The notes under the pieces were generated by a model, which was not told where the DNA came from, did not search any database, and saw nothing but the letters and a program-made list of their open reading frames with translations. The position numbers and the translations under genes are program-made. This document shows, piece after piece, positions 34,574 to 46,708 of a DNA stretch of 64,000 nt. The first letter of the stretch is position 1; every line of letters begins with the position of its first letter. The DNA is from Paracentrotus lividus (Eukaryota > Echinodermata > Echinoidea > Camarodonta > Echinidae): the NCBI GenBank assembly GCA_940671915.1, contig CALNVZ010003434.1:8953833-9017832 (forward strand), read 5' to 3'.

Positions 34574-34884
34574 TAGCTATTTTGACCAGACGGAACGAAA
34601 AGAAGAAAGAAAGGGTCATAAACTACAATCCTGCACCCGTACCGCAGTGCGGGGTTACATCTGTCCCGTTGGTGTGGTACATCAACGTCGGTGAAGTCGG
34701 TGTCATGTGTAATGACAAAATGCGCATATCTTTGTGATTATTGGACCATATCACATAAACTTTCATCCAGTTGTAGAAAATAAATTGCACGGGTGTAAAG
34801 TTATAAACAATAAAATATTGTAATTTTGATATTATATGCATCTAAAGTGTCATTAAGCATTTTTTTTTTTTGTGGGACACACTG

Positions 34885-35617
34885 TATACATGTACATATT
34901 ACACTGTTGGTCATAAAGGTTGGATTTTTTTAAAGCTGCAGCTACATCATTTTGCTCCGGCTTTAATTACTTGATTTTTATTTTTTTGTCCCGACTCTCA
35001 CTTTTCGGCACCATAGCTGTTTCTTACACGTTCCCAAAACTATACCCGGGGAGTGACAAATAAAAAAAAAAAAAAGCAAGGCCCTCTGAGTCCTACCCCT
35101 ATGAAATGCTTCTAAGGTGAAGGATCGTTACTGGTCTTGAAGTTAAATCTAGGTTCAAGGTTGCAAACTTGGCCTTTTGTCTAGGGTTGGGGTTAAAGTA
35201 AAAAGTGTGACTAGTGAAAAATGAAATATTTTTATTCTACCTTTGAAGTAAAAAAACAAAACAAAACAAAACAAAAACAAAACACAACACGCACGCGCAC
35301 ACACAAACACACACACACACACACACACAACCCCAGTCTTTCAGCCTTCATGACAAGTTGCGAATGTTGACTATAGTTTCTTTTTCATTGTGATTTATGT
35401 TTTTCTGAGATTCTACAATACATTTCTGGTACGTTAGAAATGTCCATTTGTAAAAATGTGTCAAATCAATTTTGAGCCCCAATTAAAATAAACTTGGACC
35501 CTTTCCCTATACAACACACTTAAACGTGTAACCTCATTCGAGGAGCTGGAACTGTTTATTCATTTTCTTTCCCGGAGTAAGGTTTAAAATGTGACACATC
35601 ACGCTGGCGCGCACGCA

Positions 35618-35676
<59 letters not shown>

Positions 35677-35868
35677 CAACAATTTAATTTAAAGTTATAA
35701 TTCATTGTTCAGAGGATGTATAACAAAAATTTGTTTAGTAAAATTCACAATTTATTTTTTATTTATACGGGTGTTTTATAGGGAGAATTTTGTGCGGGGT
35801 AAAACGGTTTAGTATGCATTTTAACAATTTTCAGCCGCCTACGTCTAATCATTTTATTTTTAATGTAG
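34885..35868. repeat. Intron with inverted repeat copy and two (CA)n microsatellites
   Basis: 34905-34975 is the inverse of 25450-25515. (CA)n runs lie at about 35304-35330 and 35621-35673, the latter about 26 units. No exon seen before 35869. Confidence 0.7.
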
Positions 35869-35962
35869 GGTGAGATGGTGTAATACTGACAAGGATTTGG
35901 ATCCTCAGATTACTGAGGTGAACAGTGAAGGCAAGCTGACTGTGTCCATAAGGCATGGCTTG
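35869..35962 (+). CDS. LRR-type exon, probably NLR gene 1
   Basis: 94 bases. The acceptor TTTTAATGTAG ends at 35868 and the donor GTAAGA is at 35963. It begins with one base completing a codon from 32831. It encodes VRWCNTDKDLDPQITEVNSE and GKLTVSIRHGL, and ends in phase 0. The phase match to the preceding exon is the main support; on its own the sequence is too short to classify. Further 3' exons and the stop codon of gene 1 were not found. Confidence 0.65.
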
Positions 35963-36151
35963 GTAAGATATAATACCAATTATGATTGTGTCAACTAGAT
36001 TAATCACTCTCTTTATGTTCTATGTCATTAAATCAATTTGTTAAGACTTTCTTTAATAAATCTATTCAAAATGATCACGTCTTGATTTACGTTTTAATTG
36101 GCGTGAATCTCGTTTACATATGGTTTTCTGAAGCCGCTGTACACTCACTTA

Positions 36152-37133
36152 GCACTGGTATTGCAACATAGCTAAATGCGTGCATTTTTTCCTATTTACA
36201 AGTCTTTTATATATTGTCATATTTCGTCCATGGCCAGAGATTTTGCTAATTATTTTGTATATTCTGTAAAAGGAGACTTTTCCCTTTTCATTTCTGAGAT
36301 CAAAAAATACTCGGACAGGGACACTTTTTTAAACAAAGGGGCGACAAATGAACAAAGGCCCCTAAAATGAAATGTTAAGAGGTGGGGATTATCAGCGAAT
36401 AAAATTATTAAGGAGGAGTCAAATTTTTCTGCAAACTGTTTACATTTTTCCATTATCCTTGTGGCAAATTAATAGTCATAAGGAACCATCACAAAGGCGA
36501 ATGAAAGAAACATCACGAACAGAGGAATAAAAATGTTACGCCGTTGCTAAGGAGGATGCTTGGCAAAATCAGAGGTAATGAATATCAAGCAAAATATAAT
36601 AAAAGTGTGAAAATTTTTATTTCTATTGTAAATGACAGTGTTTACTACAAGAATTCAACAGTAATTTGGGAATTTGGTGGAATAAAGTTGCATTAATTCG
36701 TCTCTGTAATACGGGGCTAAATTTTTCTTTGCAACGATAGAAGTAAATTTATCTTCATCGGGTCTTCCTCCATTTGTTTTTCATTGTAGTGCTACCTTTT
36801 TGGCCATTTTTAATTTGCCACAAGCATAATGGAAACATGCTAACAGTTTGGGGAGAAAAATGACTCCTCCTTAATAACTTTATTCACTAATAATCCTCAC
36901 CTCTTAAAATTTCATTTTTAGGGGTCTTTGTTCATATGTCGCCCCTTGTTTAAAAAAGTGCCCCTGTCTGATTATTTACTGATCTCAGGAATGAAAAGGG
37001 ACAAGTCTCCTTTGTCAGAATATACAAAAATTTTCGCAAAATCTATCGCCATGAATGAAATATGGCAACATATAAAAGGCTTGAAAATACGAAAAAAAAA
37101 TGCACACATTTAGCTATGTTGCAATACCAGTGC
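36152..37133. mobile_element. Palindromic element nested by TTA duplication (982 bp)
   Basis: Starts GCACTGGTATTGCAACATAG and ends CTATGTTGCAATACCAGTGC, flanked by TTA on both sides (36149-36151, 37134-37136). Inverted arms of about 300 bases pair (for example GGACACTTTTTTAAACAAAG and its counterpart near 36950). The centre is about 380 bases. No coding capacity. Confidence 0.85.
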
Positions 37134-37547
37134 TTATGGTGGTGTCACATGCACCGGGTAAAATGAACGGCCAAATGAAAAACCAAAATTGGCAACACGG
37201 CAATAGAACGGCACCGGCCACATAACATTTTTCATCATTTTCACCGCGTCTGTATCGTTCTATGCCGGGTCTATACAAGGTCCTAGCCAGCCTGGTACCG
37301 TGCTGACCATCCTCATATGTAGTCTATGCTTTACTTTTGTCCGTGCGATTACCGCTTGCTCACCGGCCTTACCGCTCTCTGACAAGAAAAAGAAAATTGT
37401 TTTCTTCACCGGGTGACTCACCGTTTTCCACCATTCGCGACCGTGCAAAACAGGTTGATGCGAACGGCTGGACACGGAGGATACCCGGTGATGGTACAAG
37501 GTGGGTCGGTGATGACCCGTAAAAAACGGTCACGTTATTTTGTCTTC

Positions 37548-37613
37548 GGTTCATGCCCGGCGAGTGTTTTGAGCATGCTCGAGCATGCTCAAAATTTTCG
37601 CCGGGCATGAACC
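37548..37613. repeat. 66-bp near-perfect palindrome
   Basis: GGTTCATGCCCGGCGA...GAGCATGCTC and its inverse meet at 37580/37581 without a spacer. Only a few positions fail to pair. It lies in the CCGG-rich subterminal part of the surrounding element. Confidence 0.8.
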
Positions 37614-39297
37614 GCAGGCACCGGTCGTTGGAGACCCGGTGTAAGGGCGGTATAATGGCGTTGTGATGTCGGTACGCGGATGGTGTGAGGACGGAATAAA
37701 CGCTCCACACCCGTCCACAAAGCGGTCATGCACGGTGACGGACTGGACTGGTGGATCTACCCTTATGGTGTCTTCAAATCACGTATATGGTGTCTTAAAT
37801 TCGCCCTTTGTTTTCGTAGCTCTCGATCTCATCAATCTCTTTACAAGCTCAGCGAGGAATGATACTGAAACTTTCAAAAGGCAAAGTATATCTCAGAAAT
37901 ACATTTAGTGTAATTGTCGGGGAGAAGAATTTAAAATTTGGTCCTTTTATGGACATTTAATCTAAAGTAATGTCAATTCTTTTTTTTTCCATGTTTGTTT
38001 TGCTTTGTTTGACATTAGTTTCTAAAGTGTCCATAGATTGTAAATAATTCATGTAATTAATTTAATTTCAGTAGGGTATATAGTTATGGTAATGACATAC
38101 CAAAAGTGAACCGCCTTTCAAGGAAGCCTACAAAGAATCGGAAATACAAAAAGAGACTTACCCAGGCATTTCCCGACCGAAAATTTAGGTAAAAACAGTG
38201 CGTAATATTGAGAATTAGGGGGCTTCCCCCCCCCCACTCTTATCGCCCGCCCCTCCCCCAGAATAAATAAATAATAATATAAATGACTTGTATATGAATG
38301 GATGGAGTGACCCGTATGGAACGACTCCTACCCCATGGTGGTTGTTTTAATAATGGGGTGGACGCCCAAAGACAAAAACGCAGACCCCCTATCAATAATT
38401 ATAATCAAGACATACAAAATAATATTATTAAAAATGAAGAAACTTTGTGGGGGAAAAAACCTTTGAGGCTTTCCCACCTTTTCACACCTCTAATTTAGAA
38501 CGATTTGATAAGTACGACCAATTCGATATTGTATAAAATCTATTGTAAAGTGTAAATAATTAAACCAGAACTGAATTGATATGAAAACAGAAACAGAGGC
38601 TTAAAGTAAATGAAACAAATGCGACAAAGTAAGGGCCCCCTATAAAATTATAATTTCCGAGCAAACCAGCCCCCAAATAAAGTTGATGATCATCTCCCTG
38701 TTTATGTGATATGATTTATTCCTCATGGTATATAATACTTTTTCTCGTAAAATATTACTCTGGGTATTAGTTTTTAACTCAAATTCATTCAGTTATTGAT
38801 TGATCTTCTTGGTAAACAATCAAGGGGACAACCGATTTAAAAACGTAGTTTTCACGTATGGTTTTCATGTAGGCCTACTAGGAGTTGGCAAGTTTAGCCA
38901 CAAGGGGGCGTACTTGATGCGGATAAGGAAAGGGGGGAGTGATCGATTCATGTTGCCCGACCTCTGACGGTCTATCTCCGTCCTGCAAACGGGCATGAAA
39001 CGGGTGCGGCGTCCTCATTCAGTCCTTTTACCGCCCTTTTAACGACTGGTCCGGTTTAAGACCGTTCTGAAATACCCGGTCATCACCCGGTAAATAACCC
39101 GGCAAGAGTTCGGTCGTTCTTGAAAATCCTCTCGGGAACGGGTGACCAGCGAACTCCTATGAACGTGTTGGACGGTGTGCACAAATTTGGCCAGAACGGT
39201 GGCGAACGGTGGGCCAACACGGTGCATGTGACACCTGCATTAGTGAGTGTAGATCACAAACAATGAATACGCTGAAATAGGAAGATGTTATGAGAAT

Positions 39298-39610
39298 GGC
39301 CCGTATTCACAAAGGTGTCCTTAAGTTAAGCCTAATTTAAATCTGTGGTTGAAACATGAGTAGCAAAATATGTGACACAATCTGTCAACGCTGTTATGTT
39401 CCTTACACGTTTACTGGATTCTGGAATCGTATTTTAATAGTTAGGAAAACTTTTGTATTGATCATTCCCAGGCACTTTTTAAGTGTTTCAGTACCAAAAA
39501 TTCTGATAAATCGGACATACTGCTTCGGATTATGTCACATTTTGCTACCCGTAATTAAACCACAGATTTAAGCAAGGCTTAACTTTAGGACACCTTTGTG
39601 AGTACGGGCC
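39298..39610. mobile_element. MITE with GGCCCGTATTCAC ends (313 bp)
   Basis: The left arm GGCCCGTATTCACAAAGGTG and the right arm CACCTTTGTGAGTACGGGCC are inverses and continue through AAATCTGTGGTT / AACCACAGATTT, about 50 bases each. The interior is AT-rich and noncoding. Confidence 0.85.
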
Positions 39611-41007
39611 AATAAGTTTATCTGAATGGCGATTCTTGATGAGGAAAACTGTCGTTCTGCTATCATGAAATAGAGATAATATATAAAATTTTGTATCCCT
39701 ATTCTATTATTTCACTTTCATAATGATTTTACTATTTTTTTTTTAAAATGTGATATTTTACAATATCATGCACGCTAAAAAGAAAGTGCTTTGTTTGATA
39801 TCGGTTAAAATTCTAACTATCAATTAATTTTTTTGCTTTATTGGGTTCAGGATATCTTTTTAGATTGACGAGGCGAATATGGTTTTGTACTTAACGTTTA
39901 ATATACTCGTACTTTTTATTCTATACTTTTATTATATCTCATTTATCTATTTATATTTAAAGCATTACCAGCAGGGGTATTAAGCAGAGCTGAAACAGAC
40001 TTGAGTTACATCGACCAATAAGGTATCATCATTTGACCTCTTTGCAATGTGTAAGATGAGCCTCGTCTGTGAGTAAGGGAATTGTCAATTTGAACTAACC
40101 TGCTGAAGTTCGAAAAAATATTTTCTATCTACACTTACAAGGTTTTGCATATGTAAATCAACCATATAGGCCTAGGCCTACACTTATTCGGCACCGCTTA
40201 CCTTAAGCACGTGAGACGACATTCGCTCCAGCGACAATTGGCTCCGGGCCTGGCTTATTTCGTCTAAGATATAGGGATTATGTTAAGGTTTGCAATTATG
40301 TTAGTTTCAGCATTAGGTTTATAGCGTTAAAACCAGGGTTGGAATTAGTGTTTCGATATATTTACTGCGAGCAGTTATTGGCGCCAGCAAATGTCATACA
40401 ATCCATGAATAGAATTATACTAAACAGGAAAAGGAAAACGATAAAATCCAAGTGCACCTGCAGTACTTAAACTGAAATTGAATCAAGAATGATGTGCTGA
40501 ACACAAACCGGTATTCACTTTTTTAAAGAACCGCCATTGCAAACTCCAAGATTTCGTCTCGTGAAATTTGTACCGAATGTTTGTGGCATTACAGTCTAAA
40601 ATATGAAGAGTCACATATTTTACTCTTCATCCAGGTAAGAAAAATTGGACTCTTCTCGGAGTTATCAACCTATTCAATTGGATACTTGTTGATCCGGAAT
40701 CCAAGTATCCCATCGGGGTCATGCACTTTTATATCACTCTTATTGACTCAGAACCGGATCGGTCTGATCATTTGAACCGGAATGTGGGTCAGTCAGAGCA
40801 TTTGTTCAGGAATTCGGATCAAATTTACCCATATGGCCCCGATGGACCTAGAGTGAGGGACACTAATGACCAGGAACGGGTCAAATTTGACTCTTTATTA
40901 TTTTTTTTAGAGTTAAGTAGGTAAATTGTGTATTTGCTCTAACATGCACCTATTGTTTTTAAAAAGATGTAAGGAATTGAGTTGTTTATTTACGATTATA
41001 ATATATA
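39611..41007. other. No supported gene
   Basis: AT-rich sequence without exon signals I can support. A small hairpin ATGAAGAGT / ACTCTTCAT lies at 40603-40631. Confidence 0.4.
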
Positions 41008-41877
41008 GGGGAGACTGGGGTAATTATGGCCCTGGGGTAATTATGGCCCCTTTGTCTTTGAGAGCTTATAACTCTTTGCTGCATTAAACAATGATGATTT
41101 AATTTTTACATATGCCTAGCTAAACTCTTCCTACTATCATATGAGAAACATAAGCCATTTACATGAAATTTTGTGCTTAGGGGAGCCTAAAATGTATGGC
41201 AATTACAATTCTGTTCGTTGGAAAGTGGCAAGTCTGCTTTTTTATGTGGGGTGTGATATAATGAATTAAAATAATTTAAGATGACATTTTGATTGAAACT
41301 GAACAATAGGAAGTAAAAAACACGACAGAAAAACTTCCACCTGAATATCTTCAATAGTAGAGCTGTAAAGGGGGATCAAATTGAAGATGTCATTTGGGGT
41401 AATTATGGCCCCCACTGTATAAACAGTGTATAAGCGCAGATAAGCGTAGATGGGGACATTAACTTGTACGATTTTGTACATAAAAATATGTATTGCTTTG
41501 ATTGCAAAATTTCAACATTTTGGCTGAACCAATTATTGATTAAATCATTGTTGGTGGTTGATAAGTGTATTAGGAATACACAACAACACTTATTATACAT
41601 TACCATCATTAATTAGCATAATATCTTTGAATTCATACAGTCATTACAATAGGGGCCATAAATACCCCAACCTGTGGGGTAATTATGGCCCCCCAAAGTT
41701 ATTAACATAATGGTAATTAATATGCAAATGAGAAGTAGCAGGTTTATACTTTCCTTTGTATATTATAGGTATATGGATTGACTGTATTTTCACATATTTA
41801 GAATATCATTGGACTTTTCATTTAATGGTAGTAATAGGAAATGTGAAAAAGGGGGCCATAATTACCCCAGTCTCCCC
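41008..41877. mobile_element. GGGGAGAC-terminus element, copy 2 (870 bp)
   Basis: Starts GGGGAGACTGGGGTAATTAT and ends ATAATTACCCCAGTCTCCCC, flanked by TA. GGGGTAATTATGGCCCC recurs inside at about 41034, 41396 and 41673, and inverted near the right end. It is closely similar along its whole length to 43488-44339. No coding frame. Confidence 0.9.
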
Positions 41878-41939
41878 TAAACCCCTCACAAAAAGTTCGC
41901 AAATCGAATGTGCCATTATGACTTTCCAGGTACGCTTAA

Positions 41940-42470
41940 GTTATTCCTGACATTCATACCATTGAAAAGATAATTTATTCCCCTTTTTATTGATATCATA
42001 TTTGTAATGATTGTGTCATGCTTCAATGCACAGAATATCAGAATATGGAGAAAAGTAAAAAGTCGAATGTTGCAAAATGCATTTATCAAAGGGAAGTTCC
42101 GCAACTTGACTTTAGACCATGATAACTTTTGGGATATTTTCTAATTTTTATTGAATTGTATACCATTGTCAAATTCATTTTTTCCTTTTTTCAATGACAC
42201 CCTAATTGTAACGATAGTGTTGTTCTTGCACGCACAGAACACCTGAATGTTAGGACAAATCAGAAGTTAAATGTTGCAAATTGAATGCCTATTTTTAGTA
42301 TTATTGTCTGTTGCGAGCAATAACAATGAATTTCGCAACTTTTCACTGTTTACTCAGCATTATATTCATGAGTTATGTGCATTCAAACATGATGTTACTA
42401 TTCCAACAAGGGTATCAATAAAAAGAAGAATAAATGACATTTTTAATGCTCTAAAATTAATTAAAAAAAA
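41940..42470. repeat. Three divergent ~150-bp repeat units, one inverted
   Basis: Units at about 41945-42085 and 42160-42290 are direct copies (ATACCATTG..., ...TGATA/AATGACA..., GTTGCAAA). The unit at about 42320-42460 is inverted relative to them (ATTCAAACATGATGTTACTA inverse to the TAGTAACATCAT pattern). They are strongly diverged. Confidence 0.55.
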
Positions 42471-42499
42471 AAAAAAGATTAATAACCCACATTAAAGTG

Positions 42500-43487
42500 T
42501 ATCAAGGTTCAGAGTTTTGTTACAGAAATTTACAGTAGGAAGCACCTGGATATAATCATATATCAAACTTTTGAACAAATTTTGTCATGTATTTTTGTGT
42601 TATTTTATGACTGCCTTAATCTACATTTGTTCTATTTTTCATATACCGCGCAGCTTGAGTTTTCTTGTATTTTAGTGGTGACGATAATTGTGCATTGTTC
42701 ATTATTCATCATTTCTATGTTTTGCATGTACATTAAATCTTTGATAATCCAAAATGTTGATTTGTTCTAAAAGAATTATTGGAATTGATTCAATTTGATG
42801 GGTCTTACAAGATAAAAGATAATTTTATTCCATACAATCATCTATTGCCATACTAATTAGTTTACGCGACATTGTAATGTATTGTGTGTGTGTTATCTTA
42901 CATTATGAGAAAATATTTTGTATTACTAGGTAATTTGTAAATACATTATGTTTATTTGTGTTGGAAATATGTTCGAATTGAATTTAATTTAATATGTCAC
43001 GGCACCACTTGAAATTGTATACTTAAGTAGAAGTAGTATTCCTGCCATTTACTTATCTGGCGTACTTGTCATGGAGTAATGTTTGATTAATTGTCATATT
43101 TTAGTTTTCATTTAAGTAAGAAAATGAACTAACCCAATATCCATTCTTAACATTGTCTTAATTGGATATACATGTATCTCTAAGAAGCTGATCACCGATC
43201 ATTTAAATTTATGTAACATACTAGTAATTAGGTGCTTTAGTATACTCCAAATAATTTTTTTATTCCTCATAATCATGGCACATATACATGTATTTCAGTT
43301 ATTATGAATCAGCTATAAATATTATGGACTTTGTTATTGAAATAAATCTTGAATGAAGTGCATTGTATTGTAACTGCCTTTATCATGGTTAAAGCACATT
43401 ATTAATCATATCTTTGTCTGCATTATTACAGAGAACATAAATATGTAAAACAAGAGTCACAACGGCAGACCATAATCACGCTGTAAA
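42500..43487. other. No supported gene
   Basis: Very AT-rich sequence between two copies of the GGGGAGAC element. Nothing recognised. Confidence 0.4.
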
Positions 43488-44339
43488 AAGGAGCCTGGGG
43501 TAATTATGGCCCCTTTGCCTTTGAGAGCTTATTATTCTCTGCTGCATTACACAATGATAATTTAATTTTTACACATGCCTAGCTAAACTCTTCCTACTAT
43601 CATATGAGAAAAATAAGCCTTTCACTTGAAATTTTGTGATTAGGGGAGCCTAAAATGTAGGCAATCAGAATTCTGTTCGTTGGAAAGTGGCAAGTCTGCT
43701 TTTTTATTTGGGGTGTGATATCATTAATTAAAATCATTTAAGATGAAATTTTGATTGAAACTGAAACAATAGGAACTAAAAAACACAACACAAAATTTCC
43801 ACCTGAATATCTTCAATAGTAGAGCTGTAAAGGGGGATCAAATTGAAAATGTCATTTGGGGCAATTATGGCCCCCAATGCATAAACAGTGGATAAGCGCA
43901 GATAAGCGTAGATGGGGACATTAACTTGTACGATTTTGTACATAAATATAGGTGTTGCTATGACTGAAAAATTTCAACATTTTGGCTGAACCAATTATTG
44001 ATTAAATCATTGTTGGTGGTTGATAAGTGTGTTAGGAATACCCAACAACATTTATTATACATTACCATCATCAATTAGCATAATATCTTTGAATTCATAC
44101 ATTCATTACAATAGGGGCCATAAATACCCCAACCCGTGGGGTAATTATGGCCCCACAAAGTTGCTAACATAGTGGTAATTAATATGCAAATGAGAAGTAG
44201 CAGGTTTATACTTACCTTTGTATATTATAGGTATATGGACTGACTGTATTTTTACATATTTAGAATATCATTGGACTTTTCATTTAATGGTAGTAATAGG
44301 AAATATGAAAAGGGGGGCCATAATTACCCCAGTCTCCCC
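43488..44339. mobile_element. GGGGAGAC-terminus element, copy 3 (852 bp)
   Basis: A near-identical sister of copy 2 with a damaged left end (AAGGAGCCTGGGG instead of GGGGAGACTGGGG) and an intact right end AGTCTCCCC-TA. It lacks the doubled motif near the left end of copy 2. Same orientation as copy 2. Confidence 0.9.
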
Positions 44340-44341
44340 TA

Positions 44342-44911
44342 ACAGCTTGCTCAAGTATTATCACTGTTGATAAAAAGAGACTATGTTTATTGGGAGGGTT
44401 TGTTTTCCTTTCTTTTATTTTTGAGGGTGGTATGGTATAATGTTAAACATTGCATTTTTTAATGATGTGTAACAATTGAGTTTAATGATATTTTGAAACC
44501 ATTTATAATAAAGAGTTTAAATTTAATCACTTTCAACGTCTAAGACGACAACAATATATTAATATGTAAGATTGATAGACGTTACGTCTATGGGTTAATG
44601 AACATAAATATGCATATATAAATAAACATCCTTTTCCAACAGGGTAAAAAAAGACATGGCATATGACCATATAATTTTGATGTCCATTTCGAAATGTTCT
44701 TTATACATGAGCACGTATGCATTAGAATGATTCAGAGTGGCCAAATAAGGAGAAGAGTATTAGCAAATAGGGGGAAGTCCATAACAACTACCTAAGCTAA
44801 GCACAGATATGAAAAGATCAGTAAACAATGAGACAGATATCTAGCAATCACATTTCTACAGTAGACCAGTTTACTAACATATTCAAATTTTATGCACACT
44901 TTTTCCTGGCG
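44342..44911. other. No supported gene
   Basis: AT-rich sequence, no feature recognised. Confidence 0.4.
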
Positions 44912-45051
44912 ACATACAGTAGCGGACGCAGACCGGAGTCACACAATGAACTTACCGGGCCCATGCGTAAACATAATAGAGCCGCTTTTGTCCCCAGACA
45001 ATTGGGCCCCCGAAATGCATTAAATTCGATTTCTTGGATCCGCGCCTGACA
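44912..45051. mobile_element. Relic with GGATCCGCGCCTG end
   Basis: Begins near GTAGCGGACGCAGACCGG and ends TTGGATCCGCGCCTGACA. The ending resembles those of the elements at 50064 and 57191. The inverted repeats are weak, so this is a low-confidence relic. Confidence 0.4.
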
Positions 45052-45229
45052 TAGTAACAAGGTATTCAAACAACCTGTAATAAAAGAATGAACTACCATA
45101 CATGGATTCCAGTTTGGATACATTAGTTGTTGCAATGTGGGGTAAGCATCAGGCAAGATTTCAGATTGTCAAGAACAACCTTTGTTAAAAAAGTATGCAT
45201 AAAAATTTGAATATAATACTAAACTGGTC

Positions 45230-45450
45230 TGTTCAATGGAATAAACTACAAGAATACCTCTGAAACATCAACAAATATGACGAGTTCAGGAGTGCCCTGA
45301 AAACACATATACATTCAGGTCTTTGTAGATATAATTTTTATGAACCCAATGCACTATTTTGATTTCTAATTATGTTTTCTGTTCCTGATAAGCGCATTGA
45401 GACATTATGCCACTGTATTATTTTGCTAAAAAAAAAATTATTATTATTAT
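45230..45450 (+). mobile_element. LINE C-terminal and 3' end fragment (L2/CR1-like)
   Basis: Reads WNKLQEYL, a stop, then YDEFRSALKTHIY, matching the conserved end of LINE ORF2 proteins (WN-LP, then F+-LKT). It then ends AAGCGCATTGAGACATTATG and an ATT microsatellite, as L2-like 3' tails do. It is heavily 5' truncated. Confidence 0.6.
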
Positions 45451-46483
45451 GACAGACCAATTAATGCGAAACAGACAAATAAGAGGAAAATAATAGTTAG
45501 AGAGAGAGAGAGAGGGATAGATTGGTATGAATAGGTGGAAAACATATTCGAAAATAAAGATCTATGATCATTGATCATACTTTTTCGTCTTCCTCTATCT
45601 AAACTGGTCAACACTTTCTTTCTGTCGCTCTCTCTTCCTCTTCATATTTCTCCCCACATCAGTAGTTTACACGTTGGTCTCTTTTACACACTTTTCTCTC
45701 TGTAAATCGGATTTATGTGACAATTAAAAATATTTAAAAAAAAAACAAAAAAAACGTGATGCTATTTTACACTGAAACAAATTGACCTGAGGAATATGGT
45801 CATATTAATAAGCATGAATTCCATTATGATAATCATGATTGGACATAATTGAAGGTTCTGTTAAGATTTGAAAAAGGAACAATAGCTTTTTAAAATAAAA
45901 TAAATCAGAGAAAAGGAAGGTGGTACTTGAAAACTCAGTAAACCACCAATATTGGAGGTTCCAAGTCCAAAGAGGAACATGTTTTATGGAAAGTTTTAGA
46001 TATTTACTCAAATAAAGTATGAATGTAAAAAAGGGGATATGAAAATCAATATAACTTAGGCCATCACTAAAATAATTATAGTATGAATATAAAAATAAAT
46101 CTAAAATACAATGTAAATTTGAAAAGAGTGACGATAAATTATAAATTAACCCCGTTTCGTTTCCAATATTAAGGTTCAAATCGCAACTGCGTTTTCTCAA
46201 TAACGAAAGCCATGTTATTTCCAAATTAAAAAAAAAAAAAATAAAAAAATGGACGCATCGTGACGCCTTTACATATATTATAACTCAGATATGACGCAGA
46301 GTGCCACGAAGCTTGTTTCTAAGCTCTTAGGATTTTCGTTTATATCATGGAATATCTAGAAAAGTTATCTGATAAATTGGTATAACCTGCATAAAATTAC
46401 CTAATAATATTAATAGAATTGGAGATTTGAGGGAGAGTTATTGGTGTGTATAGATCGCGCGAGCTAGACACCACGAGGTGAAC
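45451..46483. other. No supported gene; short (AG)n
   Basis: (AG)n at about 45500-45515 and a CT-rich stretch near 45600-45700. The minus-strand frame 45805-46224 is AT-driven and shows no domain. Confidence 0.4.
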
Positions 46484-46708
46484 TTATGGCGGTATCGTAC
46501 TTTGCGTAAACGTCTCCGCAACGGAAAAGATCGTCTCCGTGACGGATAAAAAGTATTAGGGACGTCTCCGATACCTTTATCCGTGGGGGAGATGTCTCTG
46601 AGACGTCTCCGCGACAATTTTCAGAGCCTCAGAGCCGTTTCAAAACCGTCTCAAAGTAGTCCCAAATCCGTCTCAAAGAAGTTTCCGCGAAGTGAGATAC
46701 CACCATAA
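46484..46708. mobile_element. MITE with TTATGGCGGTATC ends (225 bp)
   Basis: Left end TTATGGCGGTATCGTACTTTG and right end AGTGAGATACCACCATAA are inverses with a few mismatches. The interior repeats CGTCTCCG and CCGTCTC about eight times. Noncoding. Confidence 0.75.

Larger units (their letters stand above)
32856..34884. mobile_element. TIR element (CAGTGTGTCCCACA), 2029 bp with nested insertion
   Basis: Left end CAGTGTGTCCCACA and right end TGTGGGACACACTG are exact inverses flanked by TA. Similarity of the ends extends about 90 bases (both contain TTTAGATG..TATAATAT). It begins only 25 bases after the donor of the LRR exon. It is interrupted by the 857-bp element at 33717-34573, so the original size was about 1.17 kb. 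No transposase frame was recognised. The TA target suggests a nonautonomous Tc1/mariner-type element. Confidence 0.8.
36142..39249. mobile_element. TIR element (CACTCACTTATG), interrupted
   Basis: Left end TA-CACTCACTTA and, after the nested insertion, TGGTGGTGTCACATGCACCG (37137 on) are matched by the right end CGGTGCATGTGACACC, then AGTGAGTG-TA at 39249. Both ends are flanked by TA. Subterminal regions (37137-37740, 38940-39230) are dense in ACCGG/CCGGT words. The middle (37750-38930) is ordinary AT-rich sequence with no transposase recognised. Without the insertion it is about 2.1 kb. Confidence 0.75.

Noticed and set aside
45805..46224. 139-codon minus-strand frame
   Set aside because: AT-rich composition, no domain, no splice signals.
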